From assembly GCA_040285825.1 (NCBI GenBank), contig JAUPSS010000011.1, positions 620,001 through 684,000 of the forward strand: DNA of 64,000 nt, written 5' to 3'. Of this stretch, positions 10,044 through 19,840 are shown in pieces. Below the pieces are notes generated by a model. The model did not search any database. It was not told where the DNA came from and was given only the letters and a program-made list of their open reading frames with translations. How positions within the stretch are numbered: position 1 is the first letter of the stretch; each line of letters starts with the position of its first letter. The translations under genes were made by a program, and so were the position numbers. The stretch comes from Eukaryota sp. TZLM1-RC (Eukaryota > Metamonada: BaSk clade).

Positions 10044-10578
10044 TTAAGACTCTAGGTAAATACACCACATTATACACCACAAAGATGAACACACACCACA
10101 CTCTTGGGTCTTAGTGACATAAACTTTGAAGACTCCCTTTGAAGTTGATGAGTATATTTGTTTCTTGACAGTGTGAATACAAGGGATTTCCAGTGTTGTA
10201 CGTTCAACACAACAACACTGTTCTCCCCTGTTGTTCACTGGTTGTACCATCATTTGATTTAATTTTTTAATAATAAAATGGCTGACCCTTTTTTATTTTG
10301 ATAAATAAGGGATTAGACAAAAGCTGACATTTGACTGCACTGGTTTCGATACAGATAGTTTTTCTGATTTCATCAGATTGGTGCAGTAAAACATCTTTGA
10401 ATTGAATTAAAGCTATCAAAAAGTTGGAACCTCGCAGTGCCAGGTCCCTTTTCAATTGAAAATGACTTCCTTCAACTCTAGAAATAGTATAATTGCCCAA
10501 ATGAGTGACCTCATCCATCTTAGACTTGATGAAATGTTGATAATAAAGCAACCAACCAGTAACCATTAACTTTGACAA
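10044..10578 (-). pseudogene. Mutator-like (MULE) transposase C-terminal fragment with SWIM zinc finger
   Basis: The minus-strand frame at 10267-10578 carries YTISRVEGSHFQLKRDL, matching the TxxRVEgxHxxLKryL segment after the MULE transposase core. A second frame (10044-10253) carries CCCVERTTLEIPCIHTV, a SWIM finger of form CxC...CxH that normally follows in MULE/FAR1-type proteins. The two frames are offset by one frameshift near 10260. The catalytic DDE region is absent, so this is a dead fragment. No terminal inverted repeats were found. Confidence 0.65.
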
Positions 10579-10749
10579 CTCTGATTTTCAATTGACACTG
10601 TGTTTTCACTGTTGTGCGAGTTCTTTGACGAGAACCTTCGGGTAAAGGTTTGTAAGATCCAGAAGGTGAACATACAACATAAACAAAACCGTATTGTATA
10701 TCATTTTTGTATCATTTCATAAATTTCTTTCTTATTAACTCTATTTACA

Positions 10750-11127
10750 CGCACTTCAAATACCGTTTTTGATAGACCTCTCTGCCATTTGAAGAATGGA
10801 AGGCAGTTTGTGAGGTTGTTGAAGTACTCTCAATGACCTTTGCTGGGTTTCGATGCAAATTATGTGATTTATCCAGAAAGGAACTGGTCCGATTCTAAAG
10901 TGGTATATACTAAAAAAAAGATTCAGATTGAGAAGTGAGTGAGCCAAGGACAATGTTGTTGTCAAGCAGCATGTGAGAAAGTGTAAAACTCCATCAAGGA
11001 AGTATTTTGAATGGATAAGACCCAATATCGTGGAAGTCGAAGGAGACAACTTGGAAGTTTTTAGAGGAGGAACTTGGCAGCAACGAAAAGAACGAGGAGG
11101 AAATTATAGTTCTGTGAAATTCTTATG
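10750..11127 (+). pseudogene. Unidentified decayed coding segment
   Basis: Three consecutive protein-like stretches lie in shifting frames on the plus strand: one containing CHLKNGRQFVRLLKYSQ, one containing GFDANYVIYPERNWSDSKVV, and one ending KYFEWIRPNIVEVEGDNLEV. Together they look like the C-terminal part of one protein with two frameshifts. I do not recognise the family. A link to the neighbouring MULE fragment is possible but unproven. Confidence 0.35.
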
Positions 11128-11129
11128 AA

Positions 11130-11558
11130 TCATGTCTGTTGGTTGACCGCCTTGCCATCGTGATTGCTTTTCAGCTCAGTTATTAACCTTTCCTTTTCAA
11201 TCAAATCATTTTCAAGTTCGGAAAGCTGCAGACTCTGAGATTGAGTAGTTTCATTTAATTTAGATACTTCACACTCAAGTTGCTGGTTTAGTGATTGAAC
11301 ACTGCTCATTTCTTGGTTAAGTTGTGATATGTGCGCATCATGAGAGTGTAGAGACGACAGAGCAAGGGAAAGAGAGGACTGTAGTTGAGATTCAATTGAA
11401 ACCTACGCATTTGAAACCTTCTGGAGTGTGTCTGGAGCGAAAAATACATCACTTACTTGTGGAAGAGGAAGATTATGTGATTTGCAGTAGTTTTGATAAG
11501 TAGTGATTGTGTGTTTAAGCTGAATCACCTTGGTTTGTAAAGAATTGAGTTTAGACAT
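11130..11558 (-). CDS. Small coiled-coil protein with one spliceosomal intron
   Basis: Two exons are visible on the minus strand: 11558-11457 (ATG to CAA, 34 codons) and 11402-11130 (ending TGA). The intron, 11456-11403, is 54 nt, begins GTAAGT and ends CGTAG, and joins in phase 0. The 124-aa product is almost wholly a heptad-rich coiled coil with repeated L, Q, E and S, for example SQLNQEMSSVQSLNQQLE. No named domain is evident; it could be a cytoskeletal or Golgi-tether type protein, but that is a guess. It is transcribed divergently from Fanzor copy C, with 255 bp between the starts. Confidence 0.65.
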
Positions 11559-11813
11559 CGGCTAATAACACAAAACGTCAAACAGTGGTAACCTGTTGAG
11601 ATTGATGGAGGACGTGGATAAAATGAACTGAGATGCTGAACTACTCAGTTGGAGAATTCTTACAAAGTAAATGGAAAGTGTGGGAAAGTGTGGGAATAGT
11701 GAAAACCTCCCAAAACCAAGTTGAGGGTTAAAAACCTCCCAGAATAGGCAACCAGAAGTCGAAAATGGGTGACAAGTGTAAAATTTGATAGATGAGCTCT
11801 TTATTCTCACTAC
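11559..11813. promoter_or_regulatory. Divergent intergenic region between coiled-coil gene and Fanzor copy C
   Basis: The region contains a short tandem repeat (GAAAGTGTGG twice, near 11675-11695) and AACCTCCC twice (near 11704 and 11738). GCTCTTT at 11796-11802 lies 18 bp before the Fanzor C ATG, the same motif and spacing as before the LCMT1 gene at 14320. Confidence 0.4.
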
Positions 11814-13708
11814 ATGTCAGACACCCCCTCTGTATCACGTGTATTCACTCGGTCTTGTGCACTTAACTCGCTGCTGACCCCTGCAGCGGTGCAACAAATT
11901 CGGACTGACCTTCCAGTGGTCACCGAGATTTGTCATGAAGCTTCTTTATTACTTCAATCTTTTCTTCTAAATTTTCCGTTGGCATCAAGAGCTTTAGTGG
12001 AACAGGATGTATGGTATCTGTTTATGACCGTCATCACCACTGGTTCTTTTCCAAAGCCTTCCACATCTAAAGGCCAACGCCAATTACTCCATATCTTTTA
12101 CAATGGATTTCTTCCTGAATGCCCACAAGACAGGTCTCTTGTTTCTGTGTGGGAAAATTCTTTAGTGCCTTACAGAAATTCATTCAATCTTTTCCTCAAT
12201 GATTGGCTGCAGTCCCAGAACTGTAATTTTATCAATAGAAAAGGGCTTTCTTCTTATCTTGCCTGTCGTGCTCGTCAATTGGCCTCCAACGTTAAGACAT
12301 GTTTACCCAAAATTTGTCAATCCTGGACAAAAAACTTTATTCGTGCTCATTGTAGAGCCCTGAATAAAACAAATGTCTTTGCAAATAATATTCTTTCACT
12401 TTTGCCAGATGAACTACTAGCCCAACCCGAGGAAGTAGTAGTTGATTCTGTTCTTGAATACCTCATCAATTTCAATTTGAATAATTCAAGAGAAAGATTT
12501 TTTTTATTGAATGCATGTAGGTTTATCTTGAATCTCTTTCAAAGATTTCCTACCACTGCCTCCCTACTGTCCTCACATGATAAAATCACTTTTCATCAAA
12601 GGAAATTAGTGAGCTTTTTCTCTTCAATCTTAAAATTTCACAATACTTACTCACTTTCTTTTCTCATATGCATTGCTGGAAGAAATTTAGAATAATACCT
12701 TTAGCTTCCCATAAAGGTTCTAAATTTATTGAGGTACCTTCACAAATTTTCCACTCTGTGAAAAAATTTCCAATTATTGAAGGATCATCTTCCAAAACAA
12801 AGTTCATCAAAAATACATGTCTGAAACGAATATTCAAACAATGTCCTTACCAAAAATTCAATATCAACAGAAAAAGTTTGAAAAATAGATTTAACAAAAT
12901 TTTATTGAAAACTAATGGTAATGAACTGCTTTTGACCTTTGAAGGTAAAAATAATGACTCAGAAAACACAGATGAGCTGGATGAACCACCGAAAAAGAAA
13001 AGAAGATCAAGAAATGAAATGAAAAGTGACCCTAATGCCAACAAAACCAGAGAAACACAGTTGAAGGGTACTAAAAAAATGCCCCGTCGAAGACGTAGAC
13101 ATCCAGTCGAAATTTTACCTGAAAGGCCCCTTATCGGCGTTGATCTTGGCCAATCAAGATTATGTGGTTACTTCTTAAATGACAATCAATGTGGAGTTAT
13201 CCCTTGTCCAACTGGCAGGAGGTACAGGACAAAACCTTCACCCAGTAAACACTCTCCCAACCAATATTCCGTTCAAAATTTCAACCAATATTTGAACCAT
13301 TGGAATTTGGTCAGGAGGAAAGTGTATTTGGAAAGTAATCGCCAGAAATGGAAAATAATTAAATTTGATAACCGCAGACGAAAAGAGAGACGGTTCAGAG
13401 AGACTCTCAACAAATTTCAAAGGCTGGCTGGACATCCTGAAAAACTCTATCTTGCTGTGGGTTCTGCTAATTTCCCTTCTCATTGCCGAAAAGTCAATCG
13501 ATATGGATCAGCAAGGGCTTTCAGAAAATGGTTGTGTTATCAAAAGGACGTGAAGCACTTGTCAACCAGTGAATTTAATACAAGCAAAATGTCAAGTTGT
13601 TGCATGGCCGAGAATATTCAAGCAGGCTCATGGCAGATGCGTATTTGTACTGAGTGTCAAATAGTATATGACAGAGATATTTCCGCTGCAAAAAAATATT
13701 CAAATTAA
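11814..13708 (+). pseudogene. Fanzor copy C, nearly complete with one frame break
   Basis: Full-length Fanzor layout in two overlapping frames, 11814-12695 (N-terminal helical lobe) and 12668-13708 (basic linker and RuvC core), so a single frameshift near 12670-12695 splits it. The second frame contains a nuclear-localisation-like PPKKKRRSRNE, RuvC-I PLIGVDLGQSRLCGYF, the substituted RuvC-II site AVGSANF, the alternative Glu in STSEFNTSKMSSCC and RuvC-III CTECQIVYDRDISAAKK. All catalytic acids are present. It is most similar to copy B. If the break were a sequencing error or an unseen intron this would be an active gene of about 620 aa. It lies upstream of LCMT1 on the same strand. Confidence 0.75.
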
Positions 13709-14319
13709 GAAGAAAGCGGAATTGTGGCCGGAAAGATACATTTGCCCAGATGCTCTGCTGAGGAGATGAATAGGGAACGTGAGCATACAGAAACAAAAAC
13801 TTTTGAGACCGATCTACAAATACCTTAGTAGCATTTGGTAGATCCACTTAGATACATCAAGTCGCGAGGCTTTGTTCTGTGAATGCAGTAGGTGTATTTA
13901 AGTGAGGTAGCCCATTGATGAAGATCATGATTGTCTTTGTCAAATGATGCTACATGTCTCTTACAGCCTGTGAGTAGACATTGAGAAAGTTGAAAACAGG
14001 AGTGAATTTCACAGGGGAATGCATGATAAGTGAAATTCACAGTATGAATCATGATTATCCACAGGTGGTGCTCACTAGCGCATGTTATTTGTTCAGTTTT
14101 TTGTAGTTATTAGTGAGTTGTTACAATAATAAAGTCCTACATTATCTACAAGTGTTGATTAGTAATGGCTTGACCAATAGAAAAAGGCGTTGTATACGTT
14201 TACTGAGAAGTTTGAACTTTATGATTTATATTTCTAATGTAAAGTGAAAGTACTTGACAACTTTAGTGAAGCCTGTTCTTTCAATTTAGTTTTGATTCAT
14301 TGCTCTTTCAAAATACTAT
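13709..14319. other. Spacer between Fanzor copy C and LCMT1
   Basis: No convincing gene is seen. The minus-strand frames here are short and unrecognised. GCTCTTT at 14302-14308 lies 18 bp before the LCMT1 start and is the only shared motif found. Confidence 0.4.
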
Positions 14320-15291
14320 ATGGATGTCAGTCAAACATCTTTTGATGCAGCCAGTGCCAAATTGTCAGCTTCCACTGTAGGCTACTTTCCAGATCCTTAT
14401 CTACCACATCTTGTTCCCACAGATAAACGTAGACGCTACGATCCGGTTATGCATCGTGGTTATTATTTACGTGTACACTTGGTTCGTTATTGTATTGATC
14501 AGTTTATTCAAAGATATCCTCAACACAAAATACAAATCGTTAATGTTGGATGTGGAGTAGATTCTCTGTTTCTTCATTATCTATTAGACCCATCATTCTC
14601 AAACTTAACTTGGCTAGAATTAGACTTGCCTTCAATTGTCAAGGAGAAATGCACATCCATAATTAAGCACTGGAAGAATGAACTACAATTGGTTAAATCA
14701 CGGAGTGTTTATGGAAGAGAGCTTCATGGACCTCGTTATCATTTAATCTCTGGAGATATTACTGCTAGTGAAAGCTTGACACACTGCCTGTCTTTTATAG
14801 ATCATCAGCAACCAACGTTGTTTCTTTTCGAATGCGTAGTCACATACCTTGATCCAGATAATATGAATGATAGTTTATCCAAGATTAGTGAACAATTCCA
14901 GAAATGCTATTGTTTTCTCTATGACCCATTCAGATCACATACTACCTTTGGGACTATCATGTTAAGAAATATTTCTGCAAGAGTGTCTTCATCATGTCCT
15001 TCATTGCAAAGATACAAGACACTGGTTGATTTCAAACAACGAATGTGCAATGTAGGTTTCAAGTGGGTAGTAGCAGGAGATCTCTTAACTATGGAGAAAT
15101 CAGTTGTAGATGAGAAAGAGATTGCTCGACTTTTGAAGCTTGAACCGTTCGCTGAAGTCGAAGAGTATCAAATGTTACTTTCTCACTATTGTGTAATAGT
15201 GGCAGGTAACGACTTGGACAATGGGCTCATAACATTTGGATTGGAACAAGTGTCCCTAATGGATGATAAGCCTGGATACAGCATTTGTTGA
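14320..15291 (+). CDS. LCMT1: Leucine carboxyl methyltransferase (PP2A methyltransferase)
   Basis: 323 aa, the usual length for LCMT1/PPM1. This SAM-dependent enzyme methylates the C-terminal leucine of the PP2A catalytic subunit and so controls holoenzyme assembly in the cytosol. Seen in order: the N-terminal RGYYLRVHLVRY segment, the SAM-binding NVGCGVDSLFLHYL (about residues 75-90), LELDLPSIVKEK, an internal YHLISGDI, and the FLFECVVTYLDPD motif (about 165-180). The open frame is intact, ends with TGA and is followed within 30 bp by AATAAA-like signals. It is tail to tail with the SCAMP-like gene, with 36 bp between stop codons. Confidence 0.9.
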   Translation: MDVSQTSFDAASAKLSASTVGYFPDPYLPHLVPTDKRRRYDPVMHRGYYLRVHLVRYCIDQFIQRYPQHKIQIVNVGCGVDSLFLHYLLDPSFSNLTWLELDLPSIVKEKCTSIIKHWKNELQLVKSRSVYGRELHGPRYHLISGDITASESLTHCLSFIDHQQPTLFLFECVVTYLDPDNMNDSLSKISEQFQKCYCFLYDPFRSHTTFGTIMLRNISARVSSSCPSLQRYKTLVDFKQRMCNVGFKWVVAGDLLTMEKSVVDEKEIARLLKLEPFAEVEEYQMLLSHYCVIVAGNDLDNGLITFGLEQVSLMDDKPGYSIC

Positions 15292-15327
15292 TTTATAATA
15301 AACAATAAAAAACAGTATGGTCTATTA

Positions 15328-15936
15328 TTATACAATATTTCTAAGTGCAACAGCAGATTTGACTGCTTCAACCTTATGTCTCTGAGACCTATAAACCAAA
15401 AAACAAGAAATCAAAGAAAGAAGAGAGATCACAAACCACATACAAGACTCTGAAATAGTAGTAAACCTCCAAAAGAAAGACATGTCAGACATTTTGGCCG
15501 TCTCCCAATTGGAAATACCCTGGAAGTTTCTATGGTCGGAGATAGCTGCAATGTAGTAGAACACATTCATGGAGAGTTGAAGGAGTATGTATTTGAAGCC
15601 CCTGGAAGGACAACCAAAGCCAAGAGCTCTAAAACCAGAAAAGAACACATACAGAGCGAGAGATGAGATCATAACAAACACTGAGATAAGTAAGCGAATT
15701 GACATACTAAAGAAAGAGTTGACTGCACCTGTCCACGAAATATCACTGCCAAAAAGAAGAACAAAATTGCTAAAGAAATTAAAGATAAGGGCGATAAGGG
15801 TTGCAATGAAAGTCCAGTGCGAAAAGCGGGCTGCAATTCGTCGGCCCTCGTCTAATTCATCTATATTAACATGTACTATACGGAGACCAGGAGGATAGTT
15901 GAAATCATGCCAGTTGATTTGCTTTCGAGGGTTCAT
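15328..15936 (-). CDS. SCAMP-like four-pass membrane protein
   Basis: 202 aa. A short cytosolic N-terminus with NWHDFNYPPGLRIVHVNI resembles the NWP-F-P---HxxI segment before the first membrane span of secretory carrier membrane proteins. Four hydrophobic segments follow (about 45-65, 75-100, 110-130 and 165-185), then a basic tail. SCAMPs act in vesicle recycling at the Golgi and plasma membrane. The NPF repeats of animal SCAMPs are absent. Transcription is driven by a TATAGAC module directly before the ATG. The family assignment is tentative. Confidence 0.5.
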   Translation of the reverse strand: MNPRKQINWHDFNYPPGLRIVHVNIDELDEGRRIAARFSHWTFIATLIALIFNFFSNFVLLFGSDISWTGAVNSFFSMSIRLLISVFVMISSLALYVFFSGFRALGFGCPSRGFKYILLQLSMNVFYYIAAISDHRNFQGISNWETAKMSDMSFFWRFTTISESCMWFVISLLSLISCFLVYRSQRHKVEAVKSAVALRNIV

Positions 15937-16012
15937 TTATTAGATACTGTCTATAATAATGAGGTGTTCTTAGAGGGATTGAGTTGTTCAGAAGCGGAAG
16001 ATTTTCGCATTA
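15937..16012 (-). promoter_or_regulatory. Promoter module of the SCAMP-like gene
   Basis: On the minus strand, TATAGACNNTATCT and AATAA end just before the ATG. Further upstream are AACACCTC, CTCAATCCCTC and AATCTTCCGCTTCTGAA blocks in the same order as before the gene starting at 39219. Fanzor fragment D begins immediately beyond it. Confidence 0.6.
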
Positions 16013-16014
16013 AT

Positions 16015-16272
16015 TCATTCATTTAAACCTCCAACAACCTTGGCTCTCTGTAGGTATACTGGTCTATCTCCGCCATTTACGTGAGCCTCCATCACTACAA
16101 ACATATTCAGCGAAGCATTTCGATCTCTATTCCACATATTTTCGCATGATTTACACATAATAAGCCCGTGACGAATAGACATCTTATGCCTCTTCCATGG
16201 CCTTGTAGTGCTTTTAATGGCACGGAAGAAAACATCTGTGGTCCTTGTACGGATTACCACTAAGGACGCCAA
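16015..16272 (-). pseudogene. Fanzor copy D, C-terminal fragment
   Basis: Only the last part of the nuclease remains: a decayed linker, then CKSCENMWNRDRNASLNM (zinc CxxC and RuvC-III Asp) and GGDRPVYLQRAKV near the C-terminus, ending at a TAA. It is almost identical to the same region of copy A, so both derive from one recent subfamily. It has lost everything upstream of about 16272, where a different decayed gene begins. It lies directly upstream of the SCAMP-like gene's promoter on the same strand. Confidence 0.8.
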
Positions 16273-16274
16273 AG

Positions 16275-16880
16275 TCCTTGAGGTCCTTCAAAATTCAATT
16301 TTATTAACAAAGATGAGACTAGATTCAGTGTATTGAATACATATATAATCTGAAATTTTTTAGAGAGTCTTATAACCACTTCTTCTGTCTCGTTACATCT
16401 AAATGCAAAATAATTGTGTATATCATTTAGGCCTTCTGAATCATTGAGCCAAAGAATACCAACATCATTCATTACATTCAATACCATATTGGCGTCAATT
16501 ATGGTTGAAATATTTACGACTCTGAATACAGTATTTTTTTTAAAAAATGAGCCAATCAAAAGTTTAGTGAATTCATCAGAATAATCAAGAAAATCCACCA
16601 AAAGATGTGTTACCAATAAAAAACCTATAACTTTCAGGTTTGCAAACTCTATTTTTGAACCTATAATATTCGGACATTTTCAACAACAACAGTAGAATTT
16701 CCGTCAAGATTGAAATCTCCGTAATTGGCCAATTGGCATTCTGGGAAAGTCATACAGTTAAACAGAGTGGAAAAATATACCCAAAGTAGAATGAGCAATT
16801 GTTTAAACAGATTCTCTAAAGCACAATAGAACCGACAACCCGTGATTATTGAAAGTGGATTAATATTATAATAATATATC
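16275..16880 (-). pseudogene. Decayed gene with signal peptide, possible secreted or surface protein
   Basis: One frame begins with a hydrophobic signal-like segment (LLILLWVYFSTLFNC) followed by YGDFNLDGNSTVVVENVR. After one frameshift near 16675 it continues as IEFANLKVIGFLL and on to about 16275. The alternating short hydrophobic strands and Asn/Gly turns resemble a beta-helix ectodomain, but no family is recognised. It ends where Fanzor fragment D starts. Confidence 0.35.
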
Positions 16881-17119
16881 AGAACTGATAGATTCACTTA
16901 CAATTACTTACTATGAAATAAACCATTACTAGAATAGAAGCAAGATCTATAAATTGAGAATCAAGAAAATAAATTCCAAGGAAATCAAGTTGCCACATAT
17001 TTTGAGGGTTTTCACAATTTCGAAATTAAAGTTTTCCTGAAATAATTTTGAAAAATGTATGTTGGGAATCAAAAGTTTCAATAACAAATTTCCAAGTAAT
17101 CAACAACTGAATACTTACT

Positions 17120-17589
17120 AATTAAAGTATTTATTCTTATGGACCAATGAATAGTCAATTCAAAACATCCAAACCAAGAGCAGTATTATCATCATGTATT
17201 TCAAAAATATCTGTTGCTAAATCAGATAGATTGTGTCAAATCATCAGTGATAAACAGTATTGAAGGCCTTGTAAAATGATTCATTTGCTCATGAATGGCA
17301 GAATGGTAAGGTCATGAAACCATCAGCGTTGCCTCATAATGCTCTGAATCCATGTCCACAGCAGTTGAATAATAGAATCAATAATTAAAACAATGTCACA
17401 TAATCAAACCGATCAACATCAAATACTGGTGGGTATAGATGCAATTTTGAGAAACAACGTATAGTTTTGAAATAACTTAAACTTTCAAACCGGATTTCTT
17501 ATCAGAACAATACTTATTATTCTCATTGCCATATGGGAAATTCCCAAAAATATACGATCAATTTTCGTGTGGAATAATTACAAAAACTA
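17120..17589 (-). pseudogene. Coding-like stretch interrupted by TGA codons
   Basis: A single minus-strand frame reads through this interval as a helical, leucine-rich protein (for example IIDSIIQLLWTWIQSIM and SDLATDIFEIHDDNTAL), interrupted by four stops, all TGA, before a TAA. It follows Fanzor copy E directly on the same strand. The composition is like the window's large helical proteins. The function is unknown. Confidence 0.3.
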
Positions 17590-19840
17590 TCAACTACACA
17601 GATACTGAGGCCTTTCATTACCACTCATTCTGGCTTCAGCAATTGCAAACATATTCAGACAAGCCAGCCTATTTCTATTGAAAAGCTTTGTTCAGCCCTT
17701 GTTACCGAGTTTACAACTCTCACTGTTACAAGCTAATAAACCATGACATGTAGTAACAGGAGTCTTTTCTCTTCTATAGAATCTGGGATTTGTTACTCTC
17801 AAAAACGTAGTAACCTTTTCAAAACAAACAGGACATTTTGCTGAAGTAAAAGCTTCATTAATCATCAATACTTCAAATCCATTCCTTTTCAGAAATTGAA
17901 TCCATCCAATTCCACGAGTAGGCCTTTGATGTTTTAAATTCTTGGAACCTTTTTTACTATAATCACCCATTAGAATTAAAGTGTCTTTTGGATTGCATAA
18001 CTGCTGGACAAGGTTTTTTAACAACCAACTTTCAGTCTTTTGCTTGTGAATGAAAGCTTGCATTTTATGAGTGCTCCACAAGCCAAAACTGTAAAAGTCA
18101 ATTGTCAAAAAACTTGCCGAAGTTTGGCAACCACAAAGTTGGAAAAATCTATAAAAGTTGCTGAATTGGCAGCAAACGTGAATAATTCGGTGTTGGCATC
18201 TTCAATTGTCATTTCGTTAGACTCTATCATTTGGTTCCTATCGGAACCTACCTCAGTATACTTTGTCGACCATCGTTTCTGTTTTTCATTCATCCTACTT
18301 TTCAAAGACCAGGACATCTGAGTCATTCTCAACCATTTGTACTTCTTGTCTTGATTCATCACCCGACTATTTCTTTGCTGTTCAGTTTCATGTTCAGGCA
18401 CCATGGCTAGTTCTTCATCAGTCTTTTTGCTGCCAAAATACAATAAGTCACGTTTTCCAGGATCACAAACAACAATTCGTTTGTCTTGAAAAGCATCAAC
18501 ATCAACATCATGAATATATAAATCAGAAATACTAGCCTTGTTGTCTGGCTTACATTTCTGACCTTGTAAATCCCGACGAACAAATTCTACTGCAATATTA
18601 AATCCATCTGTGTGTATAATGTTGTTGAATTTATAGCTCTTCTGTTTGAACATTGGTTGATTTAAATCGAGAATATTAGACCAAAAGTCAAATTGCTCAG
18701 GTGGTTTCAATTTCGTAATTTGGGCTAATGTATTGGACATTTTCAGCGTCTGTGTAGATGATAAATCATCAATACATGTTTGTCTAATAATTCTCCATAT
18801 TGTTCTTGTATCAATGGGAAAATATCCAGGGCCTACAGTGGTTGAAACAGGAGAAATATGATACGGTTTCTTCTCTTTCTACTGGAGATATATTGGGCAA
18901 TTGTAATTGCTGGTTTTAGGAATATTTGCGGATCTTTATCAACAGCGTCTGCAAGAAAATGATTATCCACTGGAAATATATTATCAACTAAATTCTCGTC
19001 AATGACCAAATTCTCAATTTGGCAAGTAAAAGGCTCAATAAGACCTTCAAATATGTCTCTAAGTTCATTATTTGTTATATCATGTTGTTCACATAAATCG
19101 AAAAGTTCATCATTCAGAAGGACTCTGAAATATTTTCAGGATGATGAAACAAAGAACTCAAGGAATCTCTATCATCAACTAAAAACAAGTTTTTGAATTG
19201 ACGAAGCCTAAATCTATATAGTGAAATAATTGTAGATAATCGCGTTGAGTATCCACCCAGCTTGTGCATTTCTGCTAACACACTTTCCACATCTACTTTG
19301 TCAAAGTAAACATTAATAAATCGATTGATTTGTTTTTCATAATTTAGTTTCAAATTATTCTCAAAATTGGCAAACATTACCGGGGCCATATACTGAGGTG
19401 GTCTACTGAAGCCATCAGTTGGAAATCGTGGAAAAAACTCAGGCCTTTATCTCAAATGGCCTACATAACTTATGGTTTTGTTCAACTTTTGTTGTTCAAA
19501 GGTGGTCGATAATCTATAATCTTCTTCACCATAATCAAAGTTTTCAAAATCCTCTGGAAGTACACTTTTTGGTTTCATCATTTCTTGCCCATAATACTCA
19601 GCTGAAATATAACAAATTCTGGCCATTAATGATTCATATAATTGGGCAGATATTCGTGGTAATGACAAATTACGTTCAAAACAAGACTGTAAATACAGCT
19701 TTAAGCAACATGTGATGTGAATACGTAACTGTTGAAATTTTAAAGCAGTTTCTCTCAATTTGAGTACCACATTTGAATGTTTGACCATTGAGTTGACGGT
19801 TGCTCGAATGGTTTTATAAGATGATAAAATAAATTTGTCT
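17590..19840 (-). pseudogene. Fanzor copy E, decayed, RuvC-III Asp lost
   Basis: Pieces in N-to-C order: a helical N-lobe (about 19840-19447) with TIRATVNSMVKHSNVVLKLR; FENNLKLNYEKQINRFINVY (19389-19114); a segment with HTDGFNIAVEF and RuvC-I IVVCDPGKRDLLYFGS (18740-18105); RuvC-II region LILMGDYSKKG, the alternative Glu in MINEAFTSAKCPVC (18108-17695); a TGA at 17692-17694; then LFNRNRLACLNMF and NERPQYLCS, ending at 17590. The RuvC-III Asp is Asn (codon 17671-17673). Several frame breaks occur. Its 5' end is fused in frame with a DNA polymerase exonuclease remnant (next entry). Confidence 0.75.

Noticed and set aside
17340-17400. A VDMDS-like polymerase motif C on the minus strand
   Set aside because: It lies in a frame with no other polymerase motifs around it; a different frame of the same stretch looks more protein-like.
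17120-17589. Alternative genetic code reading TGA as an amino acid
   Set aside because: LCMT1 and the 40693 gene end properly with TGA near the expected C-terminus, so TGA is a normal stop.
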